Shown here: piece after piece, positions 11,404 through 19,684 of the stretch
How the letters are laid out: every line of letters starts with the position of its first letter
Position numbering within the stretch: the first letter of the stretch is position 1
From: CBEUVQ01 sp965546615
GTDB lineage: Bacteria; Bacillota; Desulfotomaculia; Desulfotomaculales; Desulfohalotomaculaceae
DNA: 64,000 nucleotides
Assembly (NCBI GenBank): GCA_965546615.1
Contig: CBEUVQ010000008.1
Span: 1-64,000, forward strand
Direction: 5' to 3'
The notes under the pieces: model-generated
Told to the model about the DNA's origin: nothing
Seen by the model: only the letters and a program-made list of their open reading frames with translations
Database searches by the model: none
Made by a program: the position numbers and the translations under genes

Positions 11404-12798
11404 ATGAAAGTTTCAAAATTCACTTTACCTGCATTGGCCGGTGTGCCGTTAATCATGGTACTGGGAAACTCACTTTTAATACCGGTACTGCCGGCAATTC
11501 AAAGTGCGGTAAACATATCAAAAGTACAAGTGAGTTTAATTATTACATTGTTCTCAATACCGGCAGGATTGATTATTCCTGTGGCAGGTTTTTTATCTGA
11601 CCGATTCGGACGTAAAAAAGTAATTATCCCTTCTCTGATTTTATATGGATCGGGTGGTATAATTGCCGGATTGGCCGCAATTTTTCTCAAAGAAAATTCC
11701 TTTAACGTCATTTTAGCCGGCCGGGTAATTCAGGGTATTGGAGCTGCGGGAACCGCCCCCATCGCCATGGCTCTTTGCGGTGATTTATGGCAGGGGAAGG
11801 AACGCTCAAAATCCTTGGGAATTATCGAAGCATCAAACGGCATGGGCAAAGTAATCAGCCCGGTATTAGGCGCAGTACTTGGGTTGTTTTTTTGGTATGC
11901 CGCTTTTATCTTTTTTCCGGTTATTGTCATTCCGGTGATAATTGCCAATTGGTTATTGGTAAAAGAACCGGATAAGCACAAAGAACCGCTCCGTATCAAT
12001 ACTTATATTAAATCCGTTAAAAAAATTTTTAAGAAAAAAGCTCCCCTTATGCTGTCCTGCTTTTTAACCGGCGCTGCTGCCTTAATGCTGTTGTTCGGCG
12101 TCCTGTTTTTCCTGTCAGATTACCTGGAAAAAGCGTTAAAATATGACGGCATAATTAAAGGGGCACTGCTGGCTGTTCCGGTGCTTTTTATGAGCACCAC
12201 TTCATATATTACCGGCACACTGATCAAGAAACAAATCGCATTAATGAAAATTCTGGTACTTACCGGTTTAACGCTAATAGCCCTTTCTCTGGGCATACTG
12301 CCGTTTTTCAGAAATATTTATGTGTTTTTTACCGGCATTTCTATTGCCGGAGTCGGTACCGGCTTGGTTTTGCCCTGCTTAAATATGCTGATTACCAGTG
12401 CTACCGATTCGGAGGAGCGCGGCATGGTTACCTCTCTTTACGGCAGCGTACGCTTCTTTGGTGTTGCCTTTGGCCCACCGATCTTTGGTTGGCTGATGGA
12501 TCTGGGGCAGCCGATAATGTTTTGGTCTGCTTCAGCGTTGGCTGCATTTGCAGCTGTAATTGCTTTTTTCTTTATTAAAGTTCGGGCAATTACACAAAGC
12601 ACAGCTGAAGAAGACGAACAAAAGAAAACAGCCGGTAGTTTAAATGACAATAATGCTCAAGCAAAACAAGGTTTGCTGGTTTATATTTCACCACAAGGCG
12701 CTACTACTGTTATTACCGCTCCTGCCAAAAAGCCGGTAACCAACCAAGATAATGAAAACCAAGCAAATAATGGCGATGAATCAACTTGTAACGGATAG
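11404..12798 (+). CDS. MFS transporter, drug-efflux type
   Basis: A 464-residue major facilitator with twelve or so hydrophobic segments. The loop after the second helix has the signature GFLSDRFGRKKV, and the first half carries a RVIQGIGAAGTAPIAMAL segment like motif C of antiporters, pointing to proton-coupled export of a small molecule; the substrate cannot be read from sequence. The ATG at 11404 follows AAAGGA; an upstream in-frame GTG lacks a site. The last 60 or so residues form an unusual polar, Gln/Asn-rich tail after the final helix. The gene stands between yqhV and the phosphosulfolactate synthase gene with no clear terminator after it. Confidence 0.85.
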   Translation: MKVSKFTLPALAGVPLIMVLGNSLLIPVLPAIQSAVNISKVQVSLIITLFSIPAGLIIPVAGFLSDRFGRKKVIIPSLILYGSGGIIAGLAAIFLKENSFNVILAGRVIQGIGAAGTAPIAMALCGDLWQGKERSKSLGIIEASNGMGKVISPVLGAVLGLFFWYAAFIFFPVIVIPVIIANWLLVKEPDKHKEPLRINTYIKSVKKIFKKKAPLMLSCFLTGAAALMLLFGVLFFLSDYLEKALKYDGIIKGALLAVPVLFMSTTSYITGTLIKKQIALMKILVLTGLTLIALSLGILPFFRNIYVFFTGISIAGVGTGLVLPCLNMLITSATDSEERGMVTSLYGSVRFFGVAFGPPIFGWLMDLGQPIMFWSASALAAFAAVIAFFFIKVRAITQSTAEEDEQKKTAGSLNDNNAQAKQGLLVYISPQGATTVITAPAKKPVTNQDNENQANNGDESTCNG

Positions 12799-12831
12799 CG
12801 GTTGTTGCGAATACACTACTGTTAGGGAAGA

Positions 12832-12903
12832 TTTCACGGGTTCGCAGCAATTTGTGAGGGGGTGCCAGCGTCACCTGCAGCGCAGGTGGTTTTAACCGTG
12901 AAA
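12832..12903 (+). ncRNA. Candidate structured leader of the phosphosulfolactate synthase gene
   Basis: An outer stem TTTCACGGGTT (12832-12842) with AACCGTGAAA (12894-12903, one bulged G) encloses a perfect 7-bp hairpin CACCTGC-AGC-GCAGGTG (12872-12888). The 3' strand of the outer stem runs into the Shine-Dalgarno AAAGGAG (12901-12907), so folding could affect translation. I do not recognise it as a known riboswitch class. Confidence 0.45.
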
Positions 12904-12915
12904 GGAGATGTGATA

Positions 12916-13713
12916 ATGAATTCTGTCCGGAATGAGTGGTTGGAAATCCTAAAATTCCCAATTGACGGTCGGACTGCTAAACCCAGGGAAGACGGTATAA
13001 CCATGGTCATTGATAAAGGAATGGGCCTTGGTGAAACCAGAGATTTACTTAATACTGCGGGTAATTATATTGACTATCTGAAATTAGGTTTTGGAACCAG
13101 TGCTCTCTACAGCAGAGATATTTTAGAAGAAAAAATAAACTTGGTGCGGTCTTACGAAATAGATATTTACCCCGGAGGAACATTTCTGGAAGCAGCCATC
13201 CTGCAGGATAAAATGGAAGAATACTTGCTAACGGCAAAAAAAATGGGGTTTAGTGCGATTGAAGTATCAGACGGCACTATTAACTTTAGTAATGAATTAA
13301 GACGTAAAGCCATCAGCATGGCTGCGGAGATGGGGTTGAAGGTATTAACGGAAGTAGGAAAAAAAGACCCTCATACTCGCACCCCGCTCAGTCAGTTAAT
13401 TCGTCAAGTACTGGCGGATATTAAATTTGGCGCATATAAAGTAATTGTAGAAGGTCGTGAATCCGGTAAAAGTGTTGGTCTGTATGATTCATCAGGTAAG
13501 CTGATCGTTTCCGAAATGGAAGAATTGGTTTCCGCCTTACCAGACCCATCGGTATTAATTTGGGAGGCACCAATGAAAGATCAACAATTAGAACTTATTA
13601 TCCGCTTTGGTACTAACGTAAACCTGGGCAATATAGCTGCCCATGAATTGTTGGCACTGGAAGCATTAAGAGTTGGCTTACGGGCCGACACCTTAAAAAC
13701 TGTTTGCGAATAA
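12916..13713 (+). CDS. comA: Phosphosulfolactate synthase (ComA family)
   Basis: Family members add sulfite to phosphoenolpyruvate to give (R)-2-phospho-3-sulfolactate, first step toward coenzyme M in methanogens and toward 3-sulfolactate of spores in some bacilli (YitD). The 265-residue (beta/alpha)8-type protein has the expected KLGFGTSALY, IDIYPGGTFLE, IEVSDGTI, EVGKKDP and KVIVEGRESG segments spread along the barrel. The ATG at 12916 follows GGAGATG; a longer reading would run through the leader hairpin. No comB or comC homologue is nearby, so the end product is uncertain; sulfolactate in spores is one inference. A structured leader precedes it and three hairpins follow it. Confidence 0.88.
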   Translation: MNSVRNEWLEILKFPIDGRTAKPREDGITMVIDKGMGLGETRDLLNTAGNYIDYLKLGFGTSALYSRDILEEKINLVRSYEIDIYPGGTFLEAAILQDKMEEYLLTAKKMGFSAIEVSDGTINFSNELRRKAISMAAEMGLKVLTEVGKKDPHTRTPLSQLIRQVLADIKFGAYKVIVEGRESGKSVGLYDSSGKLIVSEMEELVSALPDPSVLIWEAPMKDQQLELIIRFGTNVNLGNIAAHELLALEALRVGLRADTLKTVCE

Positions 13714-13732
13714 CCGCGCATACGACAATAAA

Positions 13733-13777
13733 CGGCTGCCGGCAGCCGATGACAAACCGTCCTGGCCAGGCGGTTTG
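13733..13777 (+). repeat. Two adjacent palindromes in the 3' region of comA
   Basis: CGGCTGCC-GGCAGCCG (13733-13748) is a perfect 16-bp palindrome. Four bases later CAAACCG-T-CCTGGCCAGG-CGGTTTG (13753-13777) forms a second long hairpin. Neither is followed by a T-run; the true terminator is the third hairpin at 13793-13836. Confidence 0.7.
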
Positions 13778-13792
13778 CCTGTAACTTCACTA

Positions 13793-13836
13793 AAGCCAAG
13801 GCAGTGCATTTTTTCAGGTACTGGCTTGGCTTTTTT
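13793..13836 (+). terminator. Intrinsic terminator after comA
   Basis: AAGCCAAGGCAGT pairs with ACTGGCTTGGCTT (one mismatch), followed by TTTTTTG. It separates comA from the UPF0756 gene. Confidence 0.85.
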
Positions 13837-13915
13837 GTTATTATCATGGCAATTTTTGCATATAGATTAGACAAACTTTATTCATAAGAGGCGAGGTTTT
13901 TTGAGAGGCGAAATA

Positions 13916-14356
13916 ATGCTATTGATACTGCTGCTTGTGGGAATCATATCTCGTTCTAATCTAATTGCAACCGCTTCCTGTGTGCTTTTAATTCTGAAAC
14001 TGTCAAACCTTACTTTTCTGTTCCCGGTCTTGGAAAAGCGGGGGTTAGAACTTGGCCTGTTATTTTTACTGCTGTCTATTTTAGTGCCGATGGCTGCCGG
14101 TAAAGTAACGGAAAAGGATTTAATCTACAATATTACATCACTGCCCGGTATTATGGCCATTATCGGCGGTGCACTGGCCACGCACTTAAACCAGCACGGT
14201 CTGCGCTTAATGCAAATAGACCCTGAAATTATTTTTGGCTTGGTGTTGGGCTCGCTCATTGGAATTGTGTTCTTTAACGGACAACCCGTCGGTCCGCTGA
14301 TGGCCGCAGGTGTGGCGGCATTATTTCTGGAGGTATTCAGCATTTTAAGTCGCTAA
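13916..14356 (+). CDS. UPF0756 (DUF441) membrane protein
   Basis: A 146-residue protein with four hydrophobic helices, containing LVPMAAGKVTEKDL, DPEIIFGLVLGSLIG and FFNGQPVGPLMAAGVAA, conserved in the UPF0756/YtwI family of Firmicutes. The function is unknown. Start choice is between TTG at 13901 and ATG at 13916; the ATG has GAGAGGCG in front and gives the family's usual N-terminus. Its 3' end overlaps that of the convergent rluD-like gene by 12 bp, and no terminator is seen between them. Confidence 0.85.
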   Translation: MLLILLLVGIISRSNLIATASCVLLILKLSNLTFLFPVLEKRGLELGLLFLLLSILVPMAAGKVTEKDLIYNITSLPGIMAIIGGALATHLNQHGLRLMQIDPEIIFGLVLGSLIGIVFFNGQPVGPLMAAGVAALFLEVFSILSR

Positions 14357-15259
14357 GCTGTTTATTACCGCTTGAAAATCTTCCGGGATTGGTGCGGTAA
14401 ATTCTAAATACTTACCTGTTCGCGGATGGTTAAAACCCAATACTGCCGCATGCAGCAGCTGCCCTTGAAGCTTAAACTGTTTAGTTTGACCACCGTATTT
14501 AGGGTCTCCGACCACCGGATGTTTAATATGTGCCATGTGTACCCTAATCTGATGAGTGCGGCCGGTTTCCAACCTGCATTCTACCATGGTAAACTGGCCA
14601 TAGCGATGCTTTACTGTAAAATGCGTCACTGCCTGCTTAGAATTTTTTGCGGTAACCGCCATCTTCTGCCGATCGTAAATATCCCGGCCGATGGGAGCAT
14701 CAATAGTTCCCCGATCATAATTGATACTGCCGTGCACCAAAGCCAGATAGCGCCTCACTACTGTATGCTCCTTCAATTGCTTAGCTAAACTAAGATGTGC
14801 TGCATCGTTCTTAGCCACCATAATTAAACCGGTGGTATCTTTATCAATACGATGAACAATTCCCGGCCTCATTACACCGTTAATGCCGGAAAGGTCACCG
14901 CAGTGGTAAAGCAAAGCATTAACCAGTGTGCCGCTGTAGTTGCCTTCAGCGGGATGGACAACCATACCTCTTGGTTTGTTGACTACAATAACATCTTCAT
15001 CTTCATAATAGATATCCAACGGGATTTTCTCTGCCTCAACAGTTAACTCCACCGGATCGGGCTGTTCCAGCACAATTTTATCGCCAACCTGCACTTTATA
15101 ACCGGCCTTTGTTTTTAAGCCGTTTACCTGCACAGCTCCATCTAGAAGCAGCTTTTGAATATAAGATCGGGTTATACCTTCTAACTGCTGAGCTAAATAT
15201 TTATCTAAACGCACAGCTGCTTCTGATTCTCGTACTTCAAAACGGTGTATTACCGGCAT
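14345..15259 (-). CDS. rluD: RluA/RluD-family 23S rRNA pseudouridine synthase
   Basis: Isomerises uridines in structured RNA; RluD-type members act on 23S rRNA helix 69. The 304-residue protein has an N-terminal S4 RNA-binding domain (about 15-75) and the catalytic HRIDKDTTG motif at 136-144 with Asp139. The ATG at 15259 overlaps the lspA stop (TGATG), a frequent gene pairing in Firmicutes where the homologue is called YlyB. A GTG one codon upstream is an alternative. Exact target position is not inferable from sequence. Confidence 0.92.
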   Translation of the reverse strand: MPVIHRFEVRESEAAVRLDKYLAQQLEGITRSYIQKLLLDGAVQVNGLKTKAGYKVQVGDKIVLEQPDPVELTVEAEKIPLDIYYEDEDVIVVNKPRGMVVHPAEGNYSGTLVNALLYHCGDLSGINGVMRPGIVHRIDKDTTGLIMVAKNDAAHLSLAKQLKEHTVVRRYLALVHGSINYDRGTIDAPIGRDIYDRQKMAVTAKNSKQAVTHFTVKHRYGQFTMVECRLETGRTHQIRVHMAHIKHPVVGDPKYGGQTKQFKLQGQLLHAAVLGFNHPRTGKYLEFTAPIPEDFQAVINSLAT

Positions 15260-15717
15260 CACTCACCCTCCTCAGTTTTTTGGGGGTCGTGGCACCTGAA
15301 TACCTCCCAAATTAATAACCCCACTCCGATAACAATTGCCGTATCTGCTAAATTAAACACCGGCCAAACCCGAAAATCCAAAAAGTCCACCACTTTCCCA
15401 TAACGAATGCGGTCAATCAAATTCCCCAACGCTCCGCCTGCAACTAAGCCTAATGCCAGTTGGGTAATTACACCTTCCCCGACAATTCTTTTATAAAAAC
15501 AAATAATTGCTAAGATTACTGCAGCAGTAACCACTATAAAAAAGGTAGTTTTATTAGCTAACATCCCAAATGCCGCCCCGGGGTTTAAAATGTAGGTTAT
15601 ATGAAAGACGTTATTTATTACCGGAATGGATTGGTAAAGCTCCATCCGCGATTGCACTATGTATTTAGTTGCCAAATCAAAAAACAGTACAAAAACTGCA
15701 GTTAATATTATCCGCAC
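15259..15717 (-). CDS. lspA: Lipoprotein signal peptidase (signal peptidase II)
   Basis: Membrane aspartyl protease that removes signal peptides from diacylglyceryl-modified prolipoproteins. The 152-residue protein has four transmembrane helices, the NPGAAFG motif near 45-51, GNLIDRI at 98-104, and the catalytic aspartates in VVDF (Asp111) and FNLADT (Asp125). GTG start with GGGGAGG seven bases upstream. Coupled to rluD by a one-base stop/start overlap. Confidence 0.96.
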   Translation of the reverse strand: MRIILTAVFVLFFDLATKYIVQSRMELYQSIPVINNVFHITYILNPGAAFGMLANKTTFFIVVTAAVILAIICFYKRIVGEGVITQLALGLVAGGALGNLIDRIRYGKVVDFLDFRVWPVFNLADTAIVIGVGLLIWEVFRCHDPQKTEEGE

Positions 15718-15831
15718 TTTTTTTCCTCCCCATTTATTGTACCAAATAAAAACAATATAGCATATTTGCGCAAAAATAAAAAGCGTTCGTTGAAATCACC
15801 GGCTAGTATTAAAACTTTTTCTTAATATCAA

Positions 15832-15860
15832 GAAAAGCAAGGTGTGCCCACCTTGCTTTC
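15832..15860 (-). terminator. Terminator after the DksA-like gene
   Basis: GAAAGCAAGGTG and CACCTTGCTTTTC form a perfect stem on the minus strand, 25 bp after the stop of the 15885-16544 gene. The U-tract is poor, so efficiency is uncertain; it separates that gene from lspA. Confidence 0.6.
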
Positions 15861-15884
15861 AATCTGTTTTTTGTTTGTCACACC

Positions 15885-16544
15885 TTAATCTGCTTTTTTT
15901 ATTGCATCACTGCTAAAACCATCCGTTGGATGAAGACTTTCGTAAAACATTCCGTCATCGCCCTCTTCATAGGGAAGGTTCTCTATTTCTTCCACACCAT
16001 GCTGTATTTGTCTTTGATCCCCTTCGGGTTCGATTTCATAACTTAAAGTGTGACGGGCAATTTCCTGCCAAGTATCTTCACCGTCATAAAAATTTTTATC
16101 TGTGTCGTCATTGAAACTGCGTCCGAACGGATACGTCAGCACATCTTCTTCAATCGGCCGCGGGCGCTGAGATGAAATTTTCTCAGCTTCTGCTTTACAC
16201 GCTGAACAAATCGTTGTATAAGGTACTGCTTCTAATCTTTCGTAAGGAATGTCCCGGTGGCACATTTCACATTTACCATAAGTACCGTTTTCAATCGCCG
16301 TCAAAGCATTATCTATCGCCTTAACAATTATTCGTGATTGTTCTTTAAAGGCAAAATCTTTACTGCGTTCAAACATCTCGCTGCCTATATCGCCAGGATG
16401 GTTATCAATGGTTGACAGCTCACCAAAAGAATCATTCATTGTTTCACCTAAGCCGCCTTCATTAATATCTTGAATTCTTTTTTGCTGATTTTCTCTTTCT
16501 TTCAGCATCAGCTGCTTTAAATATTGAATTTGTGCCTTATGCAC
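15885..16544 (-). CDS. yteA: TraR/DksA-family zinc-finger protein (YteA-like)
   Basis: The 219-residue protein begins with a charged helical region and has a DksA-type four-cysteine zinc finger: CEMC (Cys92, Cys95) and CSAC (Cys113, Cys116). DksA proteins bind the RNA polymerase secondary channel. The longer, acidic C-terminal tail ending in a polar stretch is typical of the Gram-positive YteA subgroup, whose function is not established. GTG start follows GGAGG at nine bases. It lies downstream of a small membrane-protein gene and is closed by a hairpin. Confidence 0.85.
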   Translation of the reverse strand: MHKAQIQYLKQLMLKERENQQKRIQDINEGGLGETMNDSFGELSTIDNHPGDIGSEMFERSKDFAFKEQSRIIVKAIDNALTAIENGTYGKCEMCHRDIPYERLEAVPYTTICSACKAEAEKISSQRPRPIEEDVLTYPFGRSFNDDTDKNFYDGEDTWQEIARHTLSYEIEPEGDQRQIQHGVEEIENLPYEEGDDGMFYESLHPTDGFSSDAIKKAD

Positions 16545-16578
16545 CGGCTGCCACCTCCGATAATTATTCCGAACATAT

Positions 16579-16875
16579 CTAGTATGTACCTAAGCGTATC
16601 TGAACTATTTCTACAATTTCTGCAATATAGTTGCCGATTATCGGTACCGTTACCAGCGATTTCAAAATATAAACAACAAATGCACCCAACAGCGCAAAAC
16701 CCACACCTATACCTACCCCGCGGGAAACACCGCTGACAAAATTTATCCATACCAGCCGCCACGGACTTTGCATCAGACATACATATTCATCAATTTTAGT
16801 TTTCTCCATGTTTCGTGCCAGCGTTTCAATTCGTTCTTGTAAAGCATGCAGGGTGCGTTCGCTGATATTTGACAT
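16579..16875 (-). CDS. DUF5665-family small membrane protein
   Basis: A 98-residue protein with a predicted amphipathic N-terminal helix (about 1-30) and one or two hydrophobic segments (about 44-75, WINFVSGVSRGVGIGVGF). The pattern fits DUF5665, a family of unknown function common in Clostridia. ATG at 16875 has AGGTGA six bases upstream; an in-frame TTG at 16881 overlaps that site. It precedes the DksA-like gene by 34 bp and may be co-transcribed. Confidence 0.7.
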   Translation of the reverse strand: MSNISERTLHALQERIETLARNMEKTKIDEYVCLMQSPWRLVWINFVSGVSRGVGIGVGFALLGAFVVYILKSLVTVPIIGNYIAEIVEIVQIRLGTY

Positions 16876-16970
16876 AAACAATCACCTGAAAACGATACAG
16901 AATTTAGATTTAGTATGTGCAAAGTTCAGCATTTTAATATAGGCAGTACAGCGGCGTATCTTCGGCAAAT

Positions 16971-17008
16971 AAAAAAACAAAAACGTGGGAACGGAAAATC
17001 CCACGCTT
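16971..17008 (-). terminator. Terminator after the UPF0210 gene
   Basis: GCGTGGGA and TCCCACG form a stem separated by an 8-base loop on the minus strand, followed by TTTTTGTTTTTTT, 13 bp after the UPF0210 stop. Confidence 0.9.
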
Positions 17009-17021
17009 TTTGTGATTAAGC

Positions 17022-18380
17022 TTAATTTTTCAGGCTGTGTATCGGTGCCGGAATGCGGCCGCCGCGCTTAACAAACTGCGCTGCGGAATACCGGTTTACC
17101 GGTATAATCGGCGCATGACCTAACAGTCCGCCAAAAGATACCGTATCACCTACTTTTTTCCCGGGAGCGGGAATAATTCTTACAGCAGTCGTCTTCGAGT
17201 TAATCATCCCGATAGCAGCTTCATCGGCAATAATAGCCGCAATTGTTTCGGCAGTGGTGTCACCGGGCACCGCAATCATGTCCAGCCCCACCGAACAAAC
17301 ACAGGTCATAGCTTCCAACTTCTCAATAGACAATGCGCCATGTTCCACTGCGTTAATCATCCCGGCGTCTTCACTGACGGGAATAAATGCTCCCGACAGC
17401 CCGCCGACATAGCTGGAAGCCATTGCTCCACCTTTTTTGACAGCATCATTCAGCAGTGCTAAGGCAGCAGTGGTACCGTGAGTGCCGCAGTATTCCAATC
17501 CCATTGCTTCCAGCACTTCAGCTACACTGTCTCCTACTGTGGGAGTAGGAGCCAATGAAAGGTCAACAATGCCAAAGGGAATATTTAACCTTTCTGCCGC
17601 CGCTCTTCCCACCAATTCACCCATGCGGGTAATTTTGAAAGCCGTCTTTTTTATTGTTTCTGCCAGCATACCAAAATCTTGATCTTTTACTTTTTCCACC
17701 GCATTTTTTACCACTCCTGGGCCGCTTACACCAACATTGAGAACGCATTCCGGCTCACCAATGCCGTGAAAAGCTCCCGCCATAAAGGGGTTATCTTCAG
17801 GCACATTGGCAAAAACCACCAGCTTGGCACACCCAAGTCCATCTTTATCTGCAGTGCGCTCCGCAGTTTCAATAATCACTTGACCCATCCGGTAAACGGC
17901 ATCCATATTAATGCCGTCCCTTGTAGTAGCTACGTTAACCGAAGAACAAACTCTTTCCGTTGTACTTAATGCTTCCGGAATGGAGGCAATCAGTTTTTCC
18001 TCGCCGCAGGTGAAACCTTTATGTACCAAAGCGGAAAAACCGCCAATAAAGTTGATGCCGATTTGCTGTGCCGCCTTATCCATCGCTTCCGCAAACATCA
18101 CATAGTTATCGGTATTGCTTGGTTCAGCTACCAGCGCTATAGGAGTGACCGACACGCGTTTATTTACAATCGGAATACCATAATCACGCTCAATGGCTTC
18201 ACCTACAGAAACTAATCTTTCTGCTTTGCTGACAATTTTTTCGTATATTTTTCGACATGCTGTTTTTGGATCAGGGTCTGAACAATCGCGCAGGCTGATA
18301 CCCATGGTAATAGTACGGATATCCAGGTTTTCTTCCTGCACCATCCGAATTGTTTCCATTATTTCTTTCAATGTTAACAT
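17022..18380 (-). CDS. UPF0210 (DUF711, PFL-like) family protein
   Basis: A 452-residue cytoplasmic protein with the family's characteristic stretches [48 protein letters not shown] and [25 protein letters not shown] (cited in part; residues about 24-330). A structure of a family member resembles glycyl-radical enzymes, but no glycyl-radical motif is present and activity is unknown. It follows an ACT-domain gene by 15 bp; that pair is conserved across many anaerobes, suggesting that the ACT protein senses a ligand for it. Confidence 0.88.
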   Translation of the reverse strand: MLTLKEIMETIRMVQEENLDIRTITMGISLRDCSDPDPKTACRKIYEKIVSKAERLVSVGEAIERDYGIPIVNKRVSVTPIALVAEPSNTDNYVMFAEAMDKAAQQIGINFIGGFSALVHKGFTCGEEKLIASIPEALSTTERVCSSVNVATTRDGINMDAVYRMGQVIIETAERTADKDGLGCAKLVVFANVPEDNPFMAGAFHGIGEPECVLNVGVSGPGVVKNAVEKVKDQDFGMLAETIKKTAFKITRMGELVGRAAAERLNIPFGIVDLSLAPTPTVGDSVAEVLEAMGLEYCGTHGTTAALALLNDAVKKGGAMASSYVGGLSGAFIPVSEDAGMINAVEHGALSIEKLEAMTCVCSVGLDMIAVPGDTTAETIAAIIADEAAIGMINSKTTAVRIIPAPGKKVGDTVSFGGLLGHAPIIPVNRYSAAQFVKRGGRIPAPIHSLKN

Positions 18381-18395
18381 AGCACTTTGCTCCTC

Positions 18396-18698
18396 CTATA
18401 TCCGGTGCATATAGCGAAATACATCTTCATGCTGCACATCAATACGCACAGCCAATTCCTGCCCTTTATTTTTAAGGCGTTCCGTTAAAGCTGCCAAATC
18501 AACATTACTGGCACTCATATCTACAACCATTATCATAGTAAACAGGTTTTGCATAATTGTTTGGCTGATGTCTAAAATATTAACGTTTGCTTCCTTCATC
18601 ACTGCTGACACTTCAGCGATAATACCTACCCGATCCTCACCGATAACCGATACTACTACGCGGCTGCCGGTATCGTCATTTTTGATGAAATTCAACAT
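18396..18698 (-). CDS. UPF0237 ACT-domain protein
   Basis: A 100-residue protein that is almost entirely one ACT domain (residues 14-90: RVVVSVIGEDRVGIIAEVSAVM onward, cited in part), a fold that binds amino acids or similar ligands. ATG at 18698 has GGGAGGCAGG in front. It is immediately upstream of the UPF0210 gene, with which it forms a conserved two-gene unit; its ligand is unknown. Confidence 0.88.
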   Translation of the reverse strand: MLNFIKNDDTGSRVVVSVIGEDRVGIIAEVSAVMKEANVNILDISQTIMQNLFTMIMVVDMSASNVDLAALTERLKNKGQELAVRIDVQHEDVFRYMHRI

Positions 18699-18729
18699 TC
18701 CTGCCTCCCGTCAATTTATAAGTTAAATG

Positions 18730-18758
18730 CAGTAAAACGCGGGATCAACCCGCGTTTT
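18730..18758 (-). terminator. Terminator after secF
   Basis: AAAACGCGGG-TTGAT-CCCGCGTTTT on the minus strand, 46 bp past the secF stop and upstream of the ACT-domain gene. Confidence 0.8.
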
Positions 18759-18803
18759 AACTATTTTAACCATTTACATGATACTAGGATACTAAAATTT
18801 TCT

Positions 18804-19673
18804 TTAAGCTGCAACTGCTTTTTTCTTGCGCTTTTGGTCTATCATTTCGTACCACACTGGGCTGGCTACAAAAATAGATGAGTAAGCACCGCTGACAACA
18901 CCGATAATCAGCGCCAGTACAAAGTTCTTAATAGTTGTTCCACCAAACAAGTACATTGTAACCAGCACAAACAGCACGGTGAGCACTGTATTAATGGAGC
19001 GGGTTAAAGTTTGCAAGATGCTTAAGTTAATCAGCTCATCCATTTTAAAACCTTTTTTCATATGCATATTTTCTCTGATGCGGTCGAAAATGATGATAGT
19101 GTCATTAATGGAATAACCGACAATCGTTAAGATAGCAGCAACAAAAGCACTGTCTACTTCTATTTGCAGCAGCGAAACAATGCCAAGCGTTACAAACACA
19201 TCGTGCAGAATGGCAATAATCGCTGCCACACCCTGCTTAAACTCAAAACGCCAGCTGATATACAGCACCATTAATACCGATGCTATTGTCAGCGCAATCA
19301 ATGCTTTTCTGGTCAGCTCCGCACCAATAGTGGGACCGACTTTTTCACTGCGCAATAACGTTGTTCCGTCGAGCTGTTCGTTCAGTGCTTTTAAAAACTC
19401 AGAGTTCTTCTCTTCTGACAGCACTTCGGTGCGAATTAAAAACACACCGTCTTCACTTTCCTGAATATATTTGTCCGTTAATCCCTGATTTTTAACAACT
19501 TCCCGCACCTGAGCAGTGGTAACATCTTTGTCAACACTTATCGCAGTAATATTGCCACCGGTAAAATCAATGCTTAGATTGAGACCTTGGGTAAACAATG
19601 AGATTAGGCCGGGGATAATCACCAGGGCAGAAATAATGTACCATAATTTTCGTTTTTCTACTACTTTAATCAT
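18804..19673 (-). CDS. secF: Protein translocase subunit SecF
   Basis: With SecD forms the proton-motive-force-driven RND-type complex that helps pull proteins through SecYEG. The 289-residue protein has six hydrophobic helices, a first periplasm-side loop containing DFTGGN (residues 35-40), and the conserved IVGYSINDTIIIFDRIRENM region (about 184-203, cited in part). It follows secD by 11 bp. A terminator lies downstream. Confidence 0.97.
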   Translation of the reverse strand: MIKVVEKRKLWYIISALVIIPGLISLFTQGLNLSIDFTGGNITAISVDKDVTTAQVREVVKNQGLTDKYIQESEDGVFLIRTEVLSEEKNSEFLKALNEQLDGTTLLRSEKVGPTIGAELTRKALIALTIASVLMVLYISWRFEFKQGVAAIIAILHDVFVTLGIVSLLQIEVDSAFVAAILTIVGYSINDTIIIFDRIRENMHMKKGFKMDELINLSILQTLTRSINTVLTVLFVLVTMYLFGGTTIKNFVLALIIGVVSGAYSSIFVASPVWYEMIDQKRKKKAVAA

Positions 19674-19684
19674 CTATGTCCCCC

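Noticed and set aside
12872..12888. Hairpin CACCTGC-AGC-GCAGGTG as terminator of the MFS gene
   Set aside because: Only GTTTTAA follows, not a real U-tract, and it sits inside a larger fold next to the comA ribosome site; a leader role fits better, though partial termination is possible.
16517..16780. Cys-rich 87-codon minus-strand frame beside the DksA-like gene
   Set aside because: It overlaps the DUF5665 gene in another frame; the cysteines come from frame-shifted glycine and alanine codons.
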